Assembly (NCBI RefSeq): GCF_008298035.1
Contig: NZ_CP042910.1
Coordinates: 7,254,001 to 7,318,000, forward strand
Length of the DNA: 64,000 bases
Source of the DNA: Gimesia maris
Lineage (GTDB): Bacteria > Planctomycetota > Planctomycetia > Planctomycetales > Planctomycetaceae
Direction: 5' to 3'
Of the stretch, positions 37,889 to 47,385 are shown piece after piece. The notes under the pieces are model-generated. The model did not search any database and had not been told where the DNA came from. It was given only the letters and a program-made list of their open reading frames with translations. Made by a program: the position numbers and the translations under genes. Numbering within the stretch: position 1 is the first letter of the stretch; every line of letters begins with the position of its first letter.

Positions 37889-38917
37889 ATGAACCCGACA
37901 AAACACAATAGTCCTTATTTTGTCGGCATTGATATTGGTGGAACGAATGTCAAAGTCGGCATCGTCGATGATACGGGAAAGTCGCTGGCATTCTGTAAGA
38001 CGAAAACCGAGGTTGATAAAGGCGTTGAAGCCGGACTGAAAAACATCTACCAGGCCATTGCGGATGTGCTTTCAGACTGCCAGTTTACGATGGATGACAT
38101 CAAAGCGATCGGAATTGCCACTCCCGGAACCATGGATATTCCGGGCGGTAAGCTGGTTGATCCTCCCAACCTGCCCACCTGGAAAGATTTTCCGATCCGC
38201 CAGACTGTCAGTGATCATTATTCGGGAAAAAAGACGATCTATCAAAATGATGCGAATGCAGCTGCTTACGGCGAATACTGGATTGGCGGAGCCCGCGAGG
38301 CACGCAGCCTGGTACTCTGGACTCTGGGCACAGGCGTAGGTTGTGGTATTATTATAGATGAGATGATAATAGAAGGCCGTCACTCCCACGGGGGTGAATG
38401 CGGGCATATGATTATTCAGATGGCCAACGGCCGATTGTGTGATTCGGGACAATATGGAACACTGGAAGCGTACTCTGGCGGCAAATCGCTGGTACGTCAC
38501 TGTCAGGAACTATTGGATGCAGGCCGCAGCTCACTGCTTCATTCGATGACAGAAGGCGGGGAAGAACTGACTCCCCTGCTGATCTCAAAAGCGGCTGAAC
38601 AGGAGGACGAACTGGCGATTGAATTGATCATGGAATCGGCAATGTGCCTGGGCGTGGGAACCACGACACTCATGCATACCATTGACCCGGACATGATCCT
38701 GTTTGGCGGAGCCGTCACGTTCGGAGGCCGGGACTCTGAACTCGGGCAACGCTTCATGCAGCGGATTCGAGATGAAGCCAGACAGCGTGCCTTCAAAGTC
38801 CCCTACGAAAACACGATCATCGACTTTGCAGAACTTGGTTCCGATGCTGGTTACATCGGTGTCGCCGGCTGTGCCCGCCTGGCCTGCCGCAAAGAAGAAA
38901 CGAATGATAAAAACTGA
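37889..38917 (+). CDS. ROK-family sugar kinase (glucokinase-like)
   Basis: A 342-residue ROK protein: ATP-binding DIGGTNVKVGIVD (15-27), catalytic Asp in QNDANAAAYGEYW, and GTGVGCGIIID. The ROK zinc motif is degenerate: consensus CxCGxxGC reads here as GRLCDSGQYGTLE, keeping only the first Cys, so the structural zinc site seems lost. The start follows GAGGAAC by 13 bases; a ten-codon overlapping mini-ORF (37879-37911) begins nearer that site and could affect translation. A kinase for glucose or a related hexose is likely. It lies 52 bases before lepA. Confidence 0.87.
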   Translation: MNPTKHNSPYFVGIDIGGTNVKVGIVDDTGKSLAFCKTKTEVDKGVEAGLKNIYQAIADVLSDCQFTMDDIKAIGIATPGTMDIPGGKLVDPPNLPTWKDFPIRQTVSDHYSGKKTIYQNDANAAAYGEYWIGGAREARSLVLWTLGTGVGCGIIIDEMIIEGRHSHGGECGHMIIQMANGRLCDSGQYGTLEAYSGGKSLVRHCQELLDAGRSSLLHSMTEGGEELTPLLISKAAEQEDELAIELIMESAMCLGVGTTTLMHTIDPDMILFGGAVTFGGRDSELGQRFMQRIRDEARQRAFKVPYENTIIDFAELGSDAGYIGVAGCARLACRKEETNDKN

Positions 38918-38969
38918 TCCGGACAGAACTGTCGCGGATTGTCTTTCATAAGAAAACGAGATTTCATTT

Positions 38970-40778
38970 ATGGCTACAGAGCCCCGTCTGATTCGAAACT
39001 TTTCGATCGTCGCTCACATCGATCATGGAAAGAGTACGCTGGCAGATCAGCTGTTGCTGCAGACCGGTGCCATCACGCAACGCGAATTCAAAGCGCAGAT
39101 CCTGGACGACCTGCAGATTGAGCAGGATCGCGGGATTACCGTAAAAGCACGCACGGTTGTAATCTACTATGAGTACAAAGGGGAGAAGTACGAACTTAAC
39201 CTCATCGACACACCCGGCCACGTGGACTTCCATTATGAAGTTTCCCGCAGCCTGGCGGCCTGTGAAGGCGCGCTGCTGCTGGTCGATGCGTTTCAGGGTG
39301 TGCAGGCACAAAGCGTGGCGAATGCTTACGCCAGTATCAATGCGAACCTGACGATCATTCCGGTGGTGAATAAGATCGACCTGCCGATCACGCGGATTGA
39401 TGAAGTGCTGGAAGAAGTCGAAACCGTCATTGGTCTGGATCCTTCCGACGCCCTGATGGTAAGCGCCAAAACCGGTATTGGTGTCAAAGATGTTCTGGAT
39501 GCCATCGTCGAACGCATTCCTCCCCCCAGTGGTCTGGCAGATGCACCACTCAAAGCGCTGGTGTTTGACAGCAAGTACGACCACTACCGGGGTGTGGTTA
39601 CCTACGTGCGTGTGGTACAGGGAACAATCGAAAAAGGCCAGACCGTTGTTCTGATGCGGGGTGGCACAAAGCTGGACATTATCGATATTGGCCAGTTCAC
39701 ACCGCATATGAAAGCCGTCAAATCACTGGGACCAGGCCAGGTAGGCTACCTCGTCAGCGGCGCGAAAGAACTTGATAACGTGCATGTGGGGGATACCATC
39801 GCCAACCCACGGAATCTTCCCGAAGCACCGCTGCCCGGTTATCAGAAACCGCAACAAATGGTGTTCTGCGGCATGTACCCGATTGAAGCGACTGACTTCG
39901 AAAAACTGCGGGACGAATTATCAAAACTGAGCCTGAACGACGCCAGCTTCAGCTTCGTCCCGGAAACCAGTGATGCGCTCGGCTTCGGTTTCCGTTGTGG
40001 CTTCCTGGGCATGCTGCATATGGAAATCATTCAGCAGCGACTCGAGCAGGAATTCAATATCGACCTGCTGCAGACCGCACCAAACGTGACCTATGAAATT
40101 CTGGAGCGGAACGGCGATATTGTGCTGATCGATAATCCTCAGGATGTCCCCGATGCCAGCCGCATCGACGAATTCCGTGAACCAATCGCGCTGGTCACAT
40201 TTATTCTGCCGGCTGAAAACATTGGCACGATGATGCAGCTGTGTGCGGATCGACGCGGCATTTATAAAAATACAGAGTACCTGGGAACAAATCGTGCGCA
40301 ATTGATTTACGAGTTGCCTCTCGCCGAAATCGTGTACGACATGTACGACCGCCTGAAGAGTGCCACCCGCGGCTATGGAACAATGGATTATGAAATCCTC
40401 GGGTTCCGCCCCGCTGACCTGGTGAAGATGGATATTCTCGTCAAAAGTGAAAAAGTCGACGCACTGTCGACCATCGTGCACCGCTCGCAGTCCGAACGCC
40501 GTGGACGTGCCCTGGTGAAACGCCTCAAGGAAGAGATCTCCAAACATCAGTTTGAAATCCCGGTCCAGGCTGCTATCGGCGGAAAGATCATTGCCCGCGA
40601 AACGATCAAAGCCCTGAAAAAGAATGTGACCGCCAAATGTTATGGTGGTGATATCACGCGGAAGCGCAAGCTTTGGGAAAAGCAGAAAGAGGGCAAAAAA
40701 CGTCTCAAACAGTTCGGGCAGGTCGAAATTCCACAGAAAGCGTTTCTGGCCGTACTCGATGCTACCAAGGACGAATAA
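38970..40778 (+). CDS. lepA: Elongation factor 4
   Basis: Ribosome-associated GTPase of 602 residues, standard length for LepA. It shows the P-loop AHIDHGKST, a canonical switch I QDRGITVKARTV, DTPGHVDF, VVNKIDLP, and the LepA-specific C-terminal domain with ALVKRLKEEISKHQFEIPVQ and CYGGDITRKRKLWEKQK (read as parts). It is believed to help with stalled or stressed ribosomes. Its switch I is normal, unlike that of EF-Tu in this same window. Confidence 0.97.
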   Translation: MATEPRLIRNFSIVAHIDHGKSTLADQLLLQTGAITQREFKAQILDDLQIEQDRGITVKARTVVIYYEYKGEKYELNLIDTPGHVDFHYEVSRSLAACEGALLLVDAFQGVQAQSVANAYASINANLTIIPVVNKIDLPITRIDEVLEEVETVIGLDPSDALMVSAKTGIGVKDVLDAIVERIPPPSGLADAPLKALVFDSKYDHYRGVVTYVRVVQGTIEKGQTVVLMRGGTKLDIIDIGQFTPHMKAVKSLGPGQVGYLVSGAKELDNVHVGDTIANPRNLPEAPLPGYQKPQQMVFCGMYPIEATDFEKLRDELSKLSLNDASFSFVPETSDALGFGFRCGFLGMLHMEIIQQRLEQEFNIDLLQTAPNVTYEILERNGDIVLIDNPQDVPDASRIDEFREPIALVTFILPAENIGTMMQLCADRRGIYKNTEYLGTNRAQLIYELPLAEIVYDMYDRLKSATRGYGTMDYEILGFRPADLVKMDILVKSEKVDALSTIVHRSQSERRGRALVKRLKEEISKHQFEIPVQAAIGGKIIARETIKALKKNVTAKCYGGDITRKRKLWEKQKEGKKRLKQFGQVEIPQKAFLAVLDATKDE

Positions 40779-40787
40779 CCGGGCAGT

Positions 40788-41135
40788 TTATTCCACCTGC
40801 TCAAGCAGTTCTTCCAGCGCTTTCGTGCAGGCTTTCATCGAGATGACGGCCTGCTCGAAGTTTGTATGTAGAGACGCTTCCGGTGCATCTATCGCGAACT
40901 GATCAGTGGCTTTGCGGAGTTTACTGATTTTCTTCCGCAGCATCTTCAGATACGCATCGGGATCATCAACACGCGTTTCCAAAGCCCGGCATGCATCGAA
41001 TACAGCCCGGACAATGTGACTCAACTCCGGGAAGTCTTCGACTTCTTCACTGTGCTTGACAAACGTCCGTACCATCCAGGCATGCGACAGAATAATCTGG
41101 CTGCGTTCGACGGCCTGCGCTTTACTTAAAGACAT
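40788..41135 (-). CDS. Hypothetical all-helical protein
   Basis: A 115-residue protein that I do not recognise. It is rich in charged helical segments (AQAVERSQIILSHAWMVRTF, LKMLRKKISKLRKATDQF, CTKALEELLEQVE), has no signal peptide or membrane segment, and looks like a small cytoplasmic helical bundle. It converges on lepA, with the two stops nine bases apart. The clear ATG and consistent coding character favour a real gene. Confidence 0.6.
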   Translation of the reverse strand: MSLSKAQAVERSQIILSHAWMVRTFVKHSEEVEDFPELSHIVRAVFDACRALETRVDDPDAYLKMLRKKISKLRKATDQFAIDAPEASLHTNFEQAVISMKACTKALEELLEQVE

Positions 41136-41291
41136 CTCGCATCACTACCCTGATACTCAACCGCGATTTTTAATGGCACAAAGAACGACATACGCTAACG
41201 TGCGTTCGTGCGCGACTCTTAGAAAATTAACGGTTCGCCGAAACAGTTGCAAGAGTCGGAATCGAAAGTCCGGGCCTGAAGTGGAATCCGT

Positions 41292-41987
41292 TCAAATCGC
41301 CTGTGTGAAATCGTCGCCGTTGTAATACTCATAAAACAGGCGGCCAATTTCATCACTTAAGCGCGAGAGATATTCTTTCTTGAACTTGGAAAACGTAATC
41401 TCCGAAGTCGCCCGTGGTGCCCGCAAGGGATAGAACGATGTGAGTTCCTTGCTGTAAAGTTTTTCGCCTTCGCCAGAGTCATCCATTTCGTAGACGGTAA
41501 CCATCCCTTCCGCACGGCCGCGGTAGAGGTCGGAACTGTTCTCCTCATACAGGCTGTATTTATGCAGCTCAATGTGAATGACATACGTCACGTCGAAGGC
41601 TTCACCGATTTCTTCCGGTTTGTCCCAGTCGGGATTCTCATCCAGCCAGGCACGAATCCGATCCGGATTCACCACCTTGACGCCATGACTGTGCAAACGA
41701 AACGTGGTGTACTTCGCAAGATCGTTGTGGATCCCGTCAAAGTTATACTGCAGCTCAAGCGGCGCATAACAGACAATGGCAACCGTCACATCTTTTCCCG
41801 TCAACGACTTCTGTGTCTGCGCATCGAAGTCCGGCTCGATGGAAGGGGGACCACCAATCAGGTAGCCGATGAGAATAAAATAATTACAACCTGTCAGTGT
41901 CGTGCAGAGTACACAAACCAGCGCCAGCTTCGTGATGGTCTGAAAAAGCTGCTTCGCTACAGATAGTTTATACGAAAATATTGTCAT
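41292..41987 (-). CDS. Hypothetical lipoprotein, paralogue of the next upstream gene
   Basis: A 231-residue predicted lipoprotein with lipobox TLTGC after a hydrophobic stretch (LALVCVLCTTL). The mature part has VTVAIVCYAPLELQYNFD, IRAWLDENPDWDKPEEIGE, VTYVIHIELHKYSLYEENS and SRLSDEIGRLFYEYYNGDDF. The protein at 42141 aligns along its whole length (WLDDNGGVWNDVDELAENF, YIIHVDIDSFDYREPNSPNL, DQIGRFFYNYHSGD). I start at ATG 41987, preceded by AAGGAT. Function unknown. Confidence 0.72.
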   Translation of the reverse strand: MTIFSYKLSVAKQLFQTITKLALVCVLCTTLTGCNYFILIGYLIGGPPSIEPDFDAQTQKSLTGKDVTVAIVCYAPLELQYNFDGIHNDLAKYTTFRLHSHGVKVVNPDRIRAWLDENPDWDKPEEIGEAFDVTYVIHIELHKYSLYEENSSDLYRGRAEGMVTVYEMDDSGEGEKLYSKELTSFYPLRAPRATSEITFSKFKKEYLSRLSDEIGRLFYEYYNGDDFTQAI

Positions 41988-42016
41988 CGTGTGATCCTTC
42001 ACAACTCCGAAATTAG

Positions 42017-42108
42017 ACTGTGTCCAGTTTTGCTGTAACGTCTCCAGGTCTATTTGGACCGAGTATATTAGATTGAGAGACGCTACGGTTAATTGTGATG
42101 CACTCTAG
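42017..42108. repeat. Dispersed 92-base repeat, copy B
   Basis: Gap-free match to copy A (8424-8515) with the same two inverted repeats, here ending CTCTAG. It begins 29 bases upstream of the 41292 gene start and 33 bases downstream of the stop of 42141-42833, so it lies between the two paralogues. The motif GAGAGACGC is identical in A and B. Confidence 0.65.
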
Positions 42109-42140
42109 TATCTGGTCATCTCTGCCTGAGCAGCCTGCGA

Positions 42141-42833
42141 TCAGATCGGATCGCCTGAATGATAGTTATAGAAGAAACGACCAATCTGGTCGGCAATCCG
42201 ATCCAGATATTTTTTCCTGAAAACCGTTGCCGATTCCTGTTCAATCGATACCGGCATATGGCTGGGATATTCCGACGTGTATTCCACATCAAAGATTTCC
42301 AGTGCCCGTTTGATTCCATCAACGGCATGAACTTCGTATGCCGAGATATGACCGAAGGCCTTGCCTCTTAACAGATTGGGACTGTTTGGTTCGCGGTAAT
42401 CAAACGAATCAATGTCGACGTGGATGATGTAGTCGACCTCGAAGTTTTCGGCCAGCTCATCAACGTCATTCCAGACACCGCCATTATCATCCAGCCAGGT
42501 GGCAACTTCCCCGGTATCCATGACTTTAATATTTTCACGTCGCAGTCGATACGTTACCTGCTCCAGCAGATCATAATTCAACGACGGATAATCCGAGCGG
42601 ATCGATTCCGGTGTCGAACAGACAACCAGGACTTTTTTCTGATCTTCGATCAGATCAATTTTCGTCTGTTTGGTGAATTCACAGGTTATCAGTGGATCAC
42701 CAAAAAACATTTTGCCCGCCATCACGTACAGCGAACAGCCGCTGACACTCAATGAAACCAGCAACAGTAATACGACGGCGCAGCACCGCTGGTGGAACCA
42801 GTTTTTGTGGTCGTTCGTCATAATATTTCGCAT
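42141..42833 (-). CDS. Hypothetical lipoprotein, paralogue of 41292-41987
   Basis: A 230-residue predicted lipoprotein: hydrophobic VVLLLLVSLSV followed by lipobox SGC. It shares with its neighbour the pattern VLVVCSTPESIRSDYPSLNY, AxWLDDN, YIIHVDIDSF, a mid-part RGKAFGHISAYEV, and the C-terminal FRKKYLDRIADQIGRFFYNY. The two are tandem duplicates separated by the dispersed repeat. An ATG five residues downstream (42821) is a possible start. The family is not known to me. Confidence 0.72.
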   Translation of the reverse strand: MRNIMTNDHKNWFHQRCCAVVLLLLVSLSVSGCSLYVMAGKMFFGDPLITCEFTKQTKIDLIEDQKKVLVVCSTPESIRSDYPSLNYDLLEQVTYRLRRENIKVMDTGEVATWLDDNGGVWNDVDELAENFEVDYIIHVDIDSFDYREPNSPNLLRGKAFGHISAYEVHAVDGIKRALEIFDVEYTSEYPSHMPVSIEQESATVFRKKYLDRIADQIGRFFYNYHSGDPI

Positions 42834-42928
42834 TTTTCAGCCATCCTTGGCATGAACCGCAAAGAGTTTTCGAGATTGTTTTTTTGAAGGGACAGTTCAT
42901 CTCGCCGGGAATCCAGTGAGATCTGATT

Positions 42929-43420
42929 TTAAAAGTTCAATCGAAACGCCCACTCGATGACTGTAATCGATACCAGACTACAGATTAACCAGAGCAGACA
43001 GGTTTCAGGTTGAGAGACCAGCCAGAATCGCCGGCGATAGACACTGATCCAGGACCAGGGAATCATCACCAGGCAAATGACTGCCAGCACCAGACCGGAG
43101 GTATTGGCCTGGGCAGACTGACGGAACTGACCTCGAACAAAATGTGAAAAGGAAGTTGTCATCCCACAACTGGGACAGGGAATGGAGAATCGCGTTTTTA
43201 TTACACAAGGTGCAAAACCAAGTTTTTGATGAGTACCAAATCCACGTGAATCCGGTGTCGTTTGAATGGCCACTCCAAAACCTGCGATCAGAAACAGACT
43301 CCAGCCGATCAGCAGTAATCGCATTTTCCATCCGATGGAAGTCCCCGGATGCAGCATACGAAACGCTGACAGGAATGAACTGTCTGTCGATTTGGCCGTT
43401 GGTTTGGAATTGGAATTCAT
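42929..43420 (-). CDS. DUF2752 membrane protein
   Basis: A 163-residue membrane protein with the DUF2752 signature CPSCGMTTSFSHFVRG (about 83-98) and three hydrophobic segments (about 35-53, 108-125, 137-157). The N-terminal 25 residues are Ser/Lys-rich. The family is widespread in Bacteroidetes and Planctomycetes, with no settled function. It stands alone between two unrelated genes. Confidence 0.8.
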   Translation of the reverse strand: MNSNSKPTAKSTDSSFLSAFRMLHPGTSIGWKMRLLLIGWSLFLIAGFGVAIQTTPDSRGFGTHQKLGFAPCVIKTRFSIPCPSCGMTTSFSHFVRGQFRQSAQANTSGLVLAVICLVMIPWSWISVYRRRFWLVSQPETCLLWLICSLVSITVIEWAFRLNF

Positions 43421-43516
43421 ATTGAGAAATGAGAGAAGCCGTTGTTTATCAGTTCTATTATTTTACTGCAAGACCATTTCAAGAATTATGTCTTTCGCAC
43501 TCGAAGCCCGGCTGTA

Positions 43517-44356
43517 TTACTGCGTTCCGCGCCAGATTCCCTGGTAAACTTCGACGGCAGGGCCCGTCATAAACACTTCATCGTTATCGGCCCACTCCAG
43601 ACGTAAATCGCCACCTGGCAAGTGGATAAGCACATTTCTTTCCGATCGGCCAGTGAGCACTCCCGCGACGGCAGAGGCACAGGCCCCCGTACCACAGGCC
43701 TGGGTTTCGCCTGAGCCCCGCTCCCAGACACGCATCTTCAGCTCGGCTGGTGAAATGACTTCAATGAACTCTGCATTTACCCGCCTGGGGAACATGGGAT
43801 GGACTTCCACCTGGGGTCCGATTCCGTGTACCCAGTGGTCGTTCACTTCGTCGACGAAGGTGATGCAGTGGGGATTGCCCATGGAGACACAGGTCACTTC
43901 CAGAGTCTGCGCTCCCACTTCCAGCGGAGCGTTGACCGGGGGATCTCCCGGCAGCAGTGTCGGGATCTCGGCGCTGGTCAAAATCGGTTTCCCCATATTC
44001 ACGCGGACCTGACTGACCTTCGATCCCGCCAGTTCCAGGTCGAGACTCAAGACCCCCGCGCCGGTTTCAATCTTCAACGTCTGCTGGTTTGAGATGCCAT
44101 GATCGTAGACATACTTGGCAACACAGCGCACGCCGTTTCCACACATTTCCGACTCGCTTCCGTCCGCGTTGAACATCCGCATCTGTGCGTCTGCTTTTTC
44201 GGAAGGGCAGATCAGAATCAGTCCATCGGAGCCGATGCCTGTGTGGCGATCACTGACCGCGATTGCCAGGCTGGCGATATCTTCTGGCAACGTCTCTTCA
44301 AAACAGTTGACGTAAACATAGTCGTTGCCGGCCCCGTGCATTTTCGTAAATTTCAT
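43517..44356 (-). CDS. dapF: Diaminopimelate epimerase
   Basis: Converts LL- to meso-diaminopimelate for lysine and peptidoglycan synthesis. The 279 residues include [12 protein letters not shown] at the start, the first catalytic Cys in [14 protein letters not shown] and the second in [15 protein letters not shown]. Both halves of the pseudo-symmetric fold are complete. A functional DapF fits the now accepted presence of peptidoglycan in planctomycetes. Confidence 0.96.
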   Translation of the reverse strand: MKFTKMHGAGNDYVYVNCFEETLPEDIASLAIAVSDRHTGIGSDGLILICPSEKADAQMRMFNADGSESEMCGNGVRCVAKYVYDHGISNQQTLKIETGAGVLSLDLELAGSKVSQVRVNMGKPILTSAEIPTLLPGDPPVNAPLEVGAQTLEVTCVSMGNPHCITFVDEVNDHWVHGIGPQVEVHPMFPRRVNAEFIEVISPAELKMRVWERGSGETQACGTGACASAVAGVLTGRSERNVLIHLPGGDLRLEWADNDEVFMTGPAVEVYQGIWRGTQ

Positions 44357-44401
44357 CGTCGGTTTTCTATTCTCAAAAGTGGATTCAGTCGGTTTCTGAT
44401 T

Positions 44402-45433
44402 TCATTCACCCGTTTCTTCTGGAGACTTCAACCCCAGAAAAATACTGCGTCGGAGCGCATTGTCGCGCCCCGAGAACTCATCTTCGTTTCCGGGCAGAAT
44501 ATTTTCCAGTGTGGTCGCCATCATATGAAACTTGGCGTCGATGTCATCTGCATAGTGTACCAGTAATGCTTCCGGGGTATGCGGGGCAATAGGCGAACCC
44601 CACTCCGGTAAATTCTGATGGGACACAATCATATGTTCCAGTCGCAGCAATGTGTCCGGGTTAAGCCCCTCCATCCGGGAGGCATGTTCGCGGACCAGAT
44701 CCCGGCCCAGTAGAATATGTCCAATCAGACGTCCCGCAGGAGTATAACGGGACCCGTGAGGTCGATATTCCAGTTCAGTCAGTTTACCGATATCGTGCAG
44801 AATTGCACCGGCTATGACCAGTGATTTATTCAGAGGCGGCTGCATCTGCTGATAATAGGCCTGATACTTGTCCGCCAGAAAACAGGCCGTTTTCGTCACT
44901 GACAACACGTGTTCGAGATAGCCACCTGTGAACGCATGATGGTTTTTGCTGGCAGCGGCAATCGTTTTAATCTGATCCGCGTACTGCGTCAGTATGTCCA
45001 ATACCAGTTTCTGCAGCGGGATTTCCGTAATCTGCTCTCGTGTGATTTCCATCAGCTCAGAGAACATCTCTTCGCTCGAAAAACGGGACCGGGAATAGTA
45101 CAGGCCTGGATCAAAACCATCCTCAGCATCTTCCTCATTCACCGGACGAATTCGATCTATATCCAGTTGGGGGCCATATTTGCTTTCATCATAACGGGCT
45201 CGGACTTTGTAAAATTCTCCCTCTGTCCAGTTGGCATCACAATCGCTAAACCAGGGTGTGTCGCTCCAGACCATGGCTGTGGCAGTGAGTGCATGATCGC
45301 GAAATTGAACGCGAAAATAAGGTTTTCCATCGCGGGTCGTCGCACGTTCTCGGGACACCAGTAACACAAAACTGTCCGCGAACTGTCCGGGTTCCATTTC
45401 GCTCAACATCAAAACTTGGCGTGATTGATTCAT
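44402..45433 (-). CDS. OB-fold/HD-domain nuclease (YhaM-like)
   Basis: A 343-residue protein with an N-terminal OB-fold domain (about 15-95, TTRDGKPYFRVQFRDHALTA) and a C-terminal HD domain (about 160-300) with HAFTGGYLEHVLSVT, AGAILHDIGKLTELEY and the third metal site VSHQNLPEWGSP. This layout is that of the YhaM 3'-5' exoribonucleases of Gram-positives. It is 45 bases upstream of dapF in the same direction. RNA degradation is the likely role. Confidence 0.85.
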   Translation of the reverse strand: MNQSRQVLMLSEMEPGQFADSFVLLVSRERATTRDGKPYFRVQFRDHALTATAMVWSDTPWFSDCDANWTEGEFYKVRARYDESKYGPQLDIDRIRPVNEEDAEDGFDPGLYYSRSRFSSEEMFSELMEITREQITEIPLQKLVLDILTQYADQIKTIAAASKNHHAFTGGYLEHVLSVTKTACFLADKYQAYYQQMQPPLNKSLVIAGAILHDIGKLTELEYRPHGSRYTPAGRLIGHILLGRDLVREHASRMEGLNPDTLLRLEHMIVSHQNLPEWGSPIAPHTPEALLVHYADDIDAKFHMMATTLENILPGNEDEFSGRDNALRRSIFLGLKSPEETGE

Positions 45434-45863
45434 GTCGTCATCCTCTGTCCTGCAAGTCCGAAATTCCTGTCGATTTTTATTTTAGAGTCGAACCTGCAAG
45501 AGTGCAAAACAGTCTGTTCACCCGCTGGCAGAATATCAGGACAAAGGAGTCCGTTTATAATTTCGGGCAATGTCTACCAGTTATCCCCTGGTTTGAGTGA
45601 AATTCCTCTCGGAACGGCTGGATTTACAGTAGAATAAAGTGATATAATGCCGTTACTTACAAAAAAGCGTAAGATTCAATCGCTCCAGCCGAAAATGCAT
45701 CTCGGAAAAGATCATGTTCCTGCTATAATGTCAGGAGCAAAACCAGGGTGCACAGGCTCGCGGATTTCTGGAGCATTTTGAGATTCGGGACCTGTTTTCG
45801 CCGATATCAAATATTCAAAGGTTTGATTACCTAAGTACTTTTTAAAACTGGAGACTCATTTCC
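45434..45863. other. Divergent intergenic region with extended -10 promoters
   Basis: A 430-base spacer between the minus-strand nuclease gene and the plus-strand A-type Fe-S carrier. Two good TGN-TATAAT extended -10 sites point rightwards, at 45643-45648 and 45724-45729. Nothing else stands out. Confidence 0.45.
45721..45729 (+). promoter_or_regulatory. Extended -10 promoter upstream of the Fe-S carrier
   Basis: TGCTATAAT is a full-consensus -10 with the TGN extension, 135 bases before the start at 45864. A similar TGATATAAT lies at 45640-45648. Neither has a strong -35, which extended -10 promoters do not need. Confidence 0.4.
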
Positions 45864-46196
45864 ATGGCTGTCACAATTACTGAAAATGCTTCCAAAGAAC
45901 TGAAGCGGTATATGGAAGACCAGAACGTCGCCGAGGGTTCACACTTGAGAATCGGAATCGTTTCTGGTGGTTGCAGTGGCTTCCAGTATGATTTCCGCTT
46001 CGTTGACGATGTTGATACTGAAAAAGACAACACGTCCGAACAACATGGGATCAAAGTGGTCGTCGATAAGAAAAGCGATCTCTACCTGGACGGAACGACT
46101 TTGGACTACTATGAAAGTCTCGAAAAACGGGGTTTCACATTCGATAACCCCAACGCTGTCAAATCCTGCGGTTGCGGCAGCAGTTTTTCTGCCTGA
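45864..46196 (+). CDS. A-type iron-sulfur carrier protein (IscA/ErpA/HesB family)
   Basis: A 110-residue Fe-S carrier with the three conserved cysteines in [10 protein letters not shown] (Cys at about residue 38) and CGCGSSFSA at the C-terminus. The region between (NNVVDKKS-like [20 protein letters not shown]) fits the family. It delivers clusters to apoproteins, and the window has many (NqrF, NqrD/E, BFD-like). It is a single-gene unit closed by a terminator at 46257. Confidence 0.94.
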   Translation: MAVTITENASKELKRYMEDQNVAEGSHLRIGIVSGGCSGFQYDFRFVDDVDTEKDNTSEQHGIKVVVDKKSDLYLDGTTLDYYESLEKRGFTFDNPNAVKSCGCGSSFSA

Positions 46197-46256
46197 GACG
46201 GTTCATCCCCCTCAGCAACACAGATTTGCGATTGATTGAGACATGGAAAGATTTTG

Positions 46257-46293
46257 CCGAGGAGCAGAGAATGCTCCTCGGTTTTCTTTGTTT
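46257..46293 (+). terminator. Intrinsic terminator after the Fe-S carrier
   Basis: A 10-bp perfect stem CCGAGGAGCA (46257-46266) with TGCTCCTCGG (46272-46281), five-base loop, followed by TTTTCTTTGTTTT. It lies 60 bases after the stop. Confidence 0.9.
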
Positions 46294-46578
46294 TAAGGCC
46301 GCGCTTGTTTACAGTAATAACTGATATGAGTCTGGTTCCCTGAGATCGGTTTCCGGGGAACGAGTCCAGCGGGAATCAATCCGCCTGACCGGCGTAAAGA
46401 TAACTCTGCAGAATCACCCGGGTTTAACATAGAGTGATCAACAGCAGACAGCTCCCTATCATCGTGTCTACTTCCGGTAGAGCATCCCGACCGCATCGGT
46501 TTGCAGCTGTCGCGGGAAACTCTCTGAAGTGCAAGTCAACTTATTATTAACGTATCAACAGACTAAGGAAGTAAAACC

Positions 46579-47361
46579 ATGAAGCTGGAAGGGCGAAATG
46601 CGCTCATAACAGGGGCCTCCCGGGGAATCGGCCGGGGTTGTGCAATGGAGATGGCCAAAGCAGGGGCCAACGTCGGCATCAACTATCGTTCTCACCCTGA
46701 GGAAGCAGAAGAAGCAGCAGAAGAAGCACGCTCGTACGGCGTCAAAGCCATCACCATTCAGGCTGACGTTTCCGACCAGAAATCAGTCGAAGCCGCAGTC
46801 GCTCAGGTTACTGAAGAATTCGGCAGCCTGGATCTGTTCGTTTCCAATTCTGCTTACAGTGATCGTGAACTGATTCTGGATGCTGACATGGAAGGCTTTC
46901 GACGAACCATCGATGTCACCATGTGGGGTGCCTTCTTTGGTGTGCGGGCTGCCGCCGGCCAGATGGTGAAACAGGGGAACGGGGGTTCGATCGTTGTCAT
47001 CAGTTCGCCGCACGCGGTCATCGCCATTCCGACTTCCGCAGCATACAACATGGCCAAAGCGGCCATCGATCATATGGCCCGAACTGCGGCCATCGAATTT
47101 GCACCGCATAAAATTCGCGTCAACACCGTGCATCCCGGCTGGATTGATACCCCCGGTGAACGCAAATTCTTTACCGATGAGCAACTACAGGCCGGTGCGG
47201 AAAATATTCCCTGGAAACGTCTGGGAATGCCCAATGAGGTTGGTAAGCTGGTCACCTTTCTCTCCAGCTCCGATGCAGATTATATGACGGGTGGCACATC
47301 GACGATCGATGGTGGGATCAGCCTGCCCTGGTGGTCAAAGCGTTCCGAGGGAGGCCAGTAA
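46579..47361 (+). CDS. Short-chain dehydrogenase/reductase
   Basis: A 260-residue classical SDR with the NAD(P)-binding TGASRGIGRG (11-20), catalytic Ser in VVISSPHA (142/143) and the YNMAK pair (Tyr156, Lys160). The NNAG motif is changed to SNSA (89-92). The C-terminal DGGISLPWW is typical. Many such proteins are annotated glucose 1-dehydrogenase or 3-oxoacyl-ACP reductase; the substrate is not predictable. The ATG follows AAGGAAGT. The 285 bases before it hold nothing I can name. Confidence 0.9.
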   Translation: MKLEGRNALITGASRGIGRGCAMEMAKAGANVGINYRSHPEEAEEAAEEARSYGVKAITIQADVSDQKSVEAAVAQVTEEFGSLDLFVSNSAYSDRELILDADMEGFRRTIDVTMWGAFFGVRAAAGQMVKQGNGGSIVVISSPHAVIAIPTSAAYNMAKAAIDHMARTAAIEFAPHKIRVNTVHPGWIDTPGERKFFTDEQLQAGAENIPWKRLGMPNEVGKLVTFLSSSDADYMTGGTSTIDGGISLPWWSKRSEGGQ

Positions 47362-47385
47362 ACCAATCAGTAACGGACACACGAA

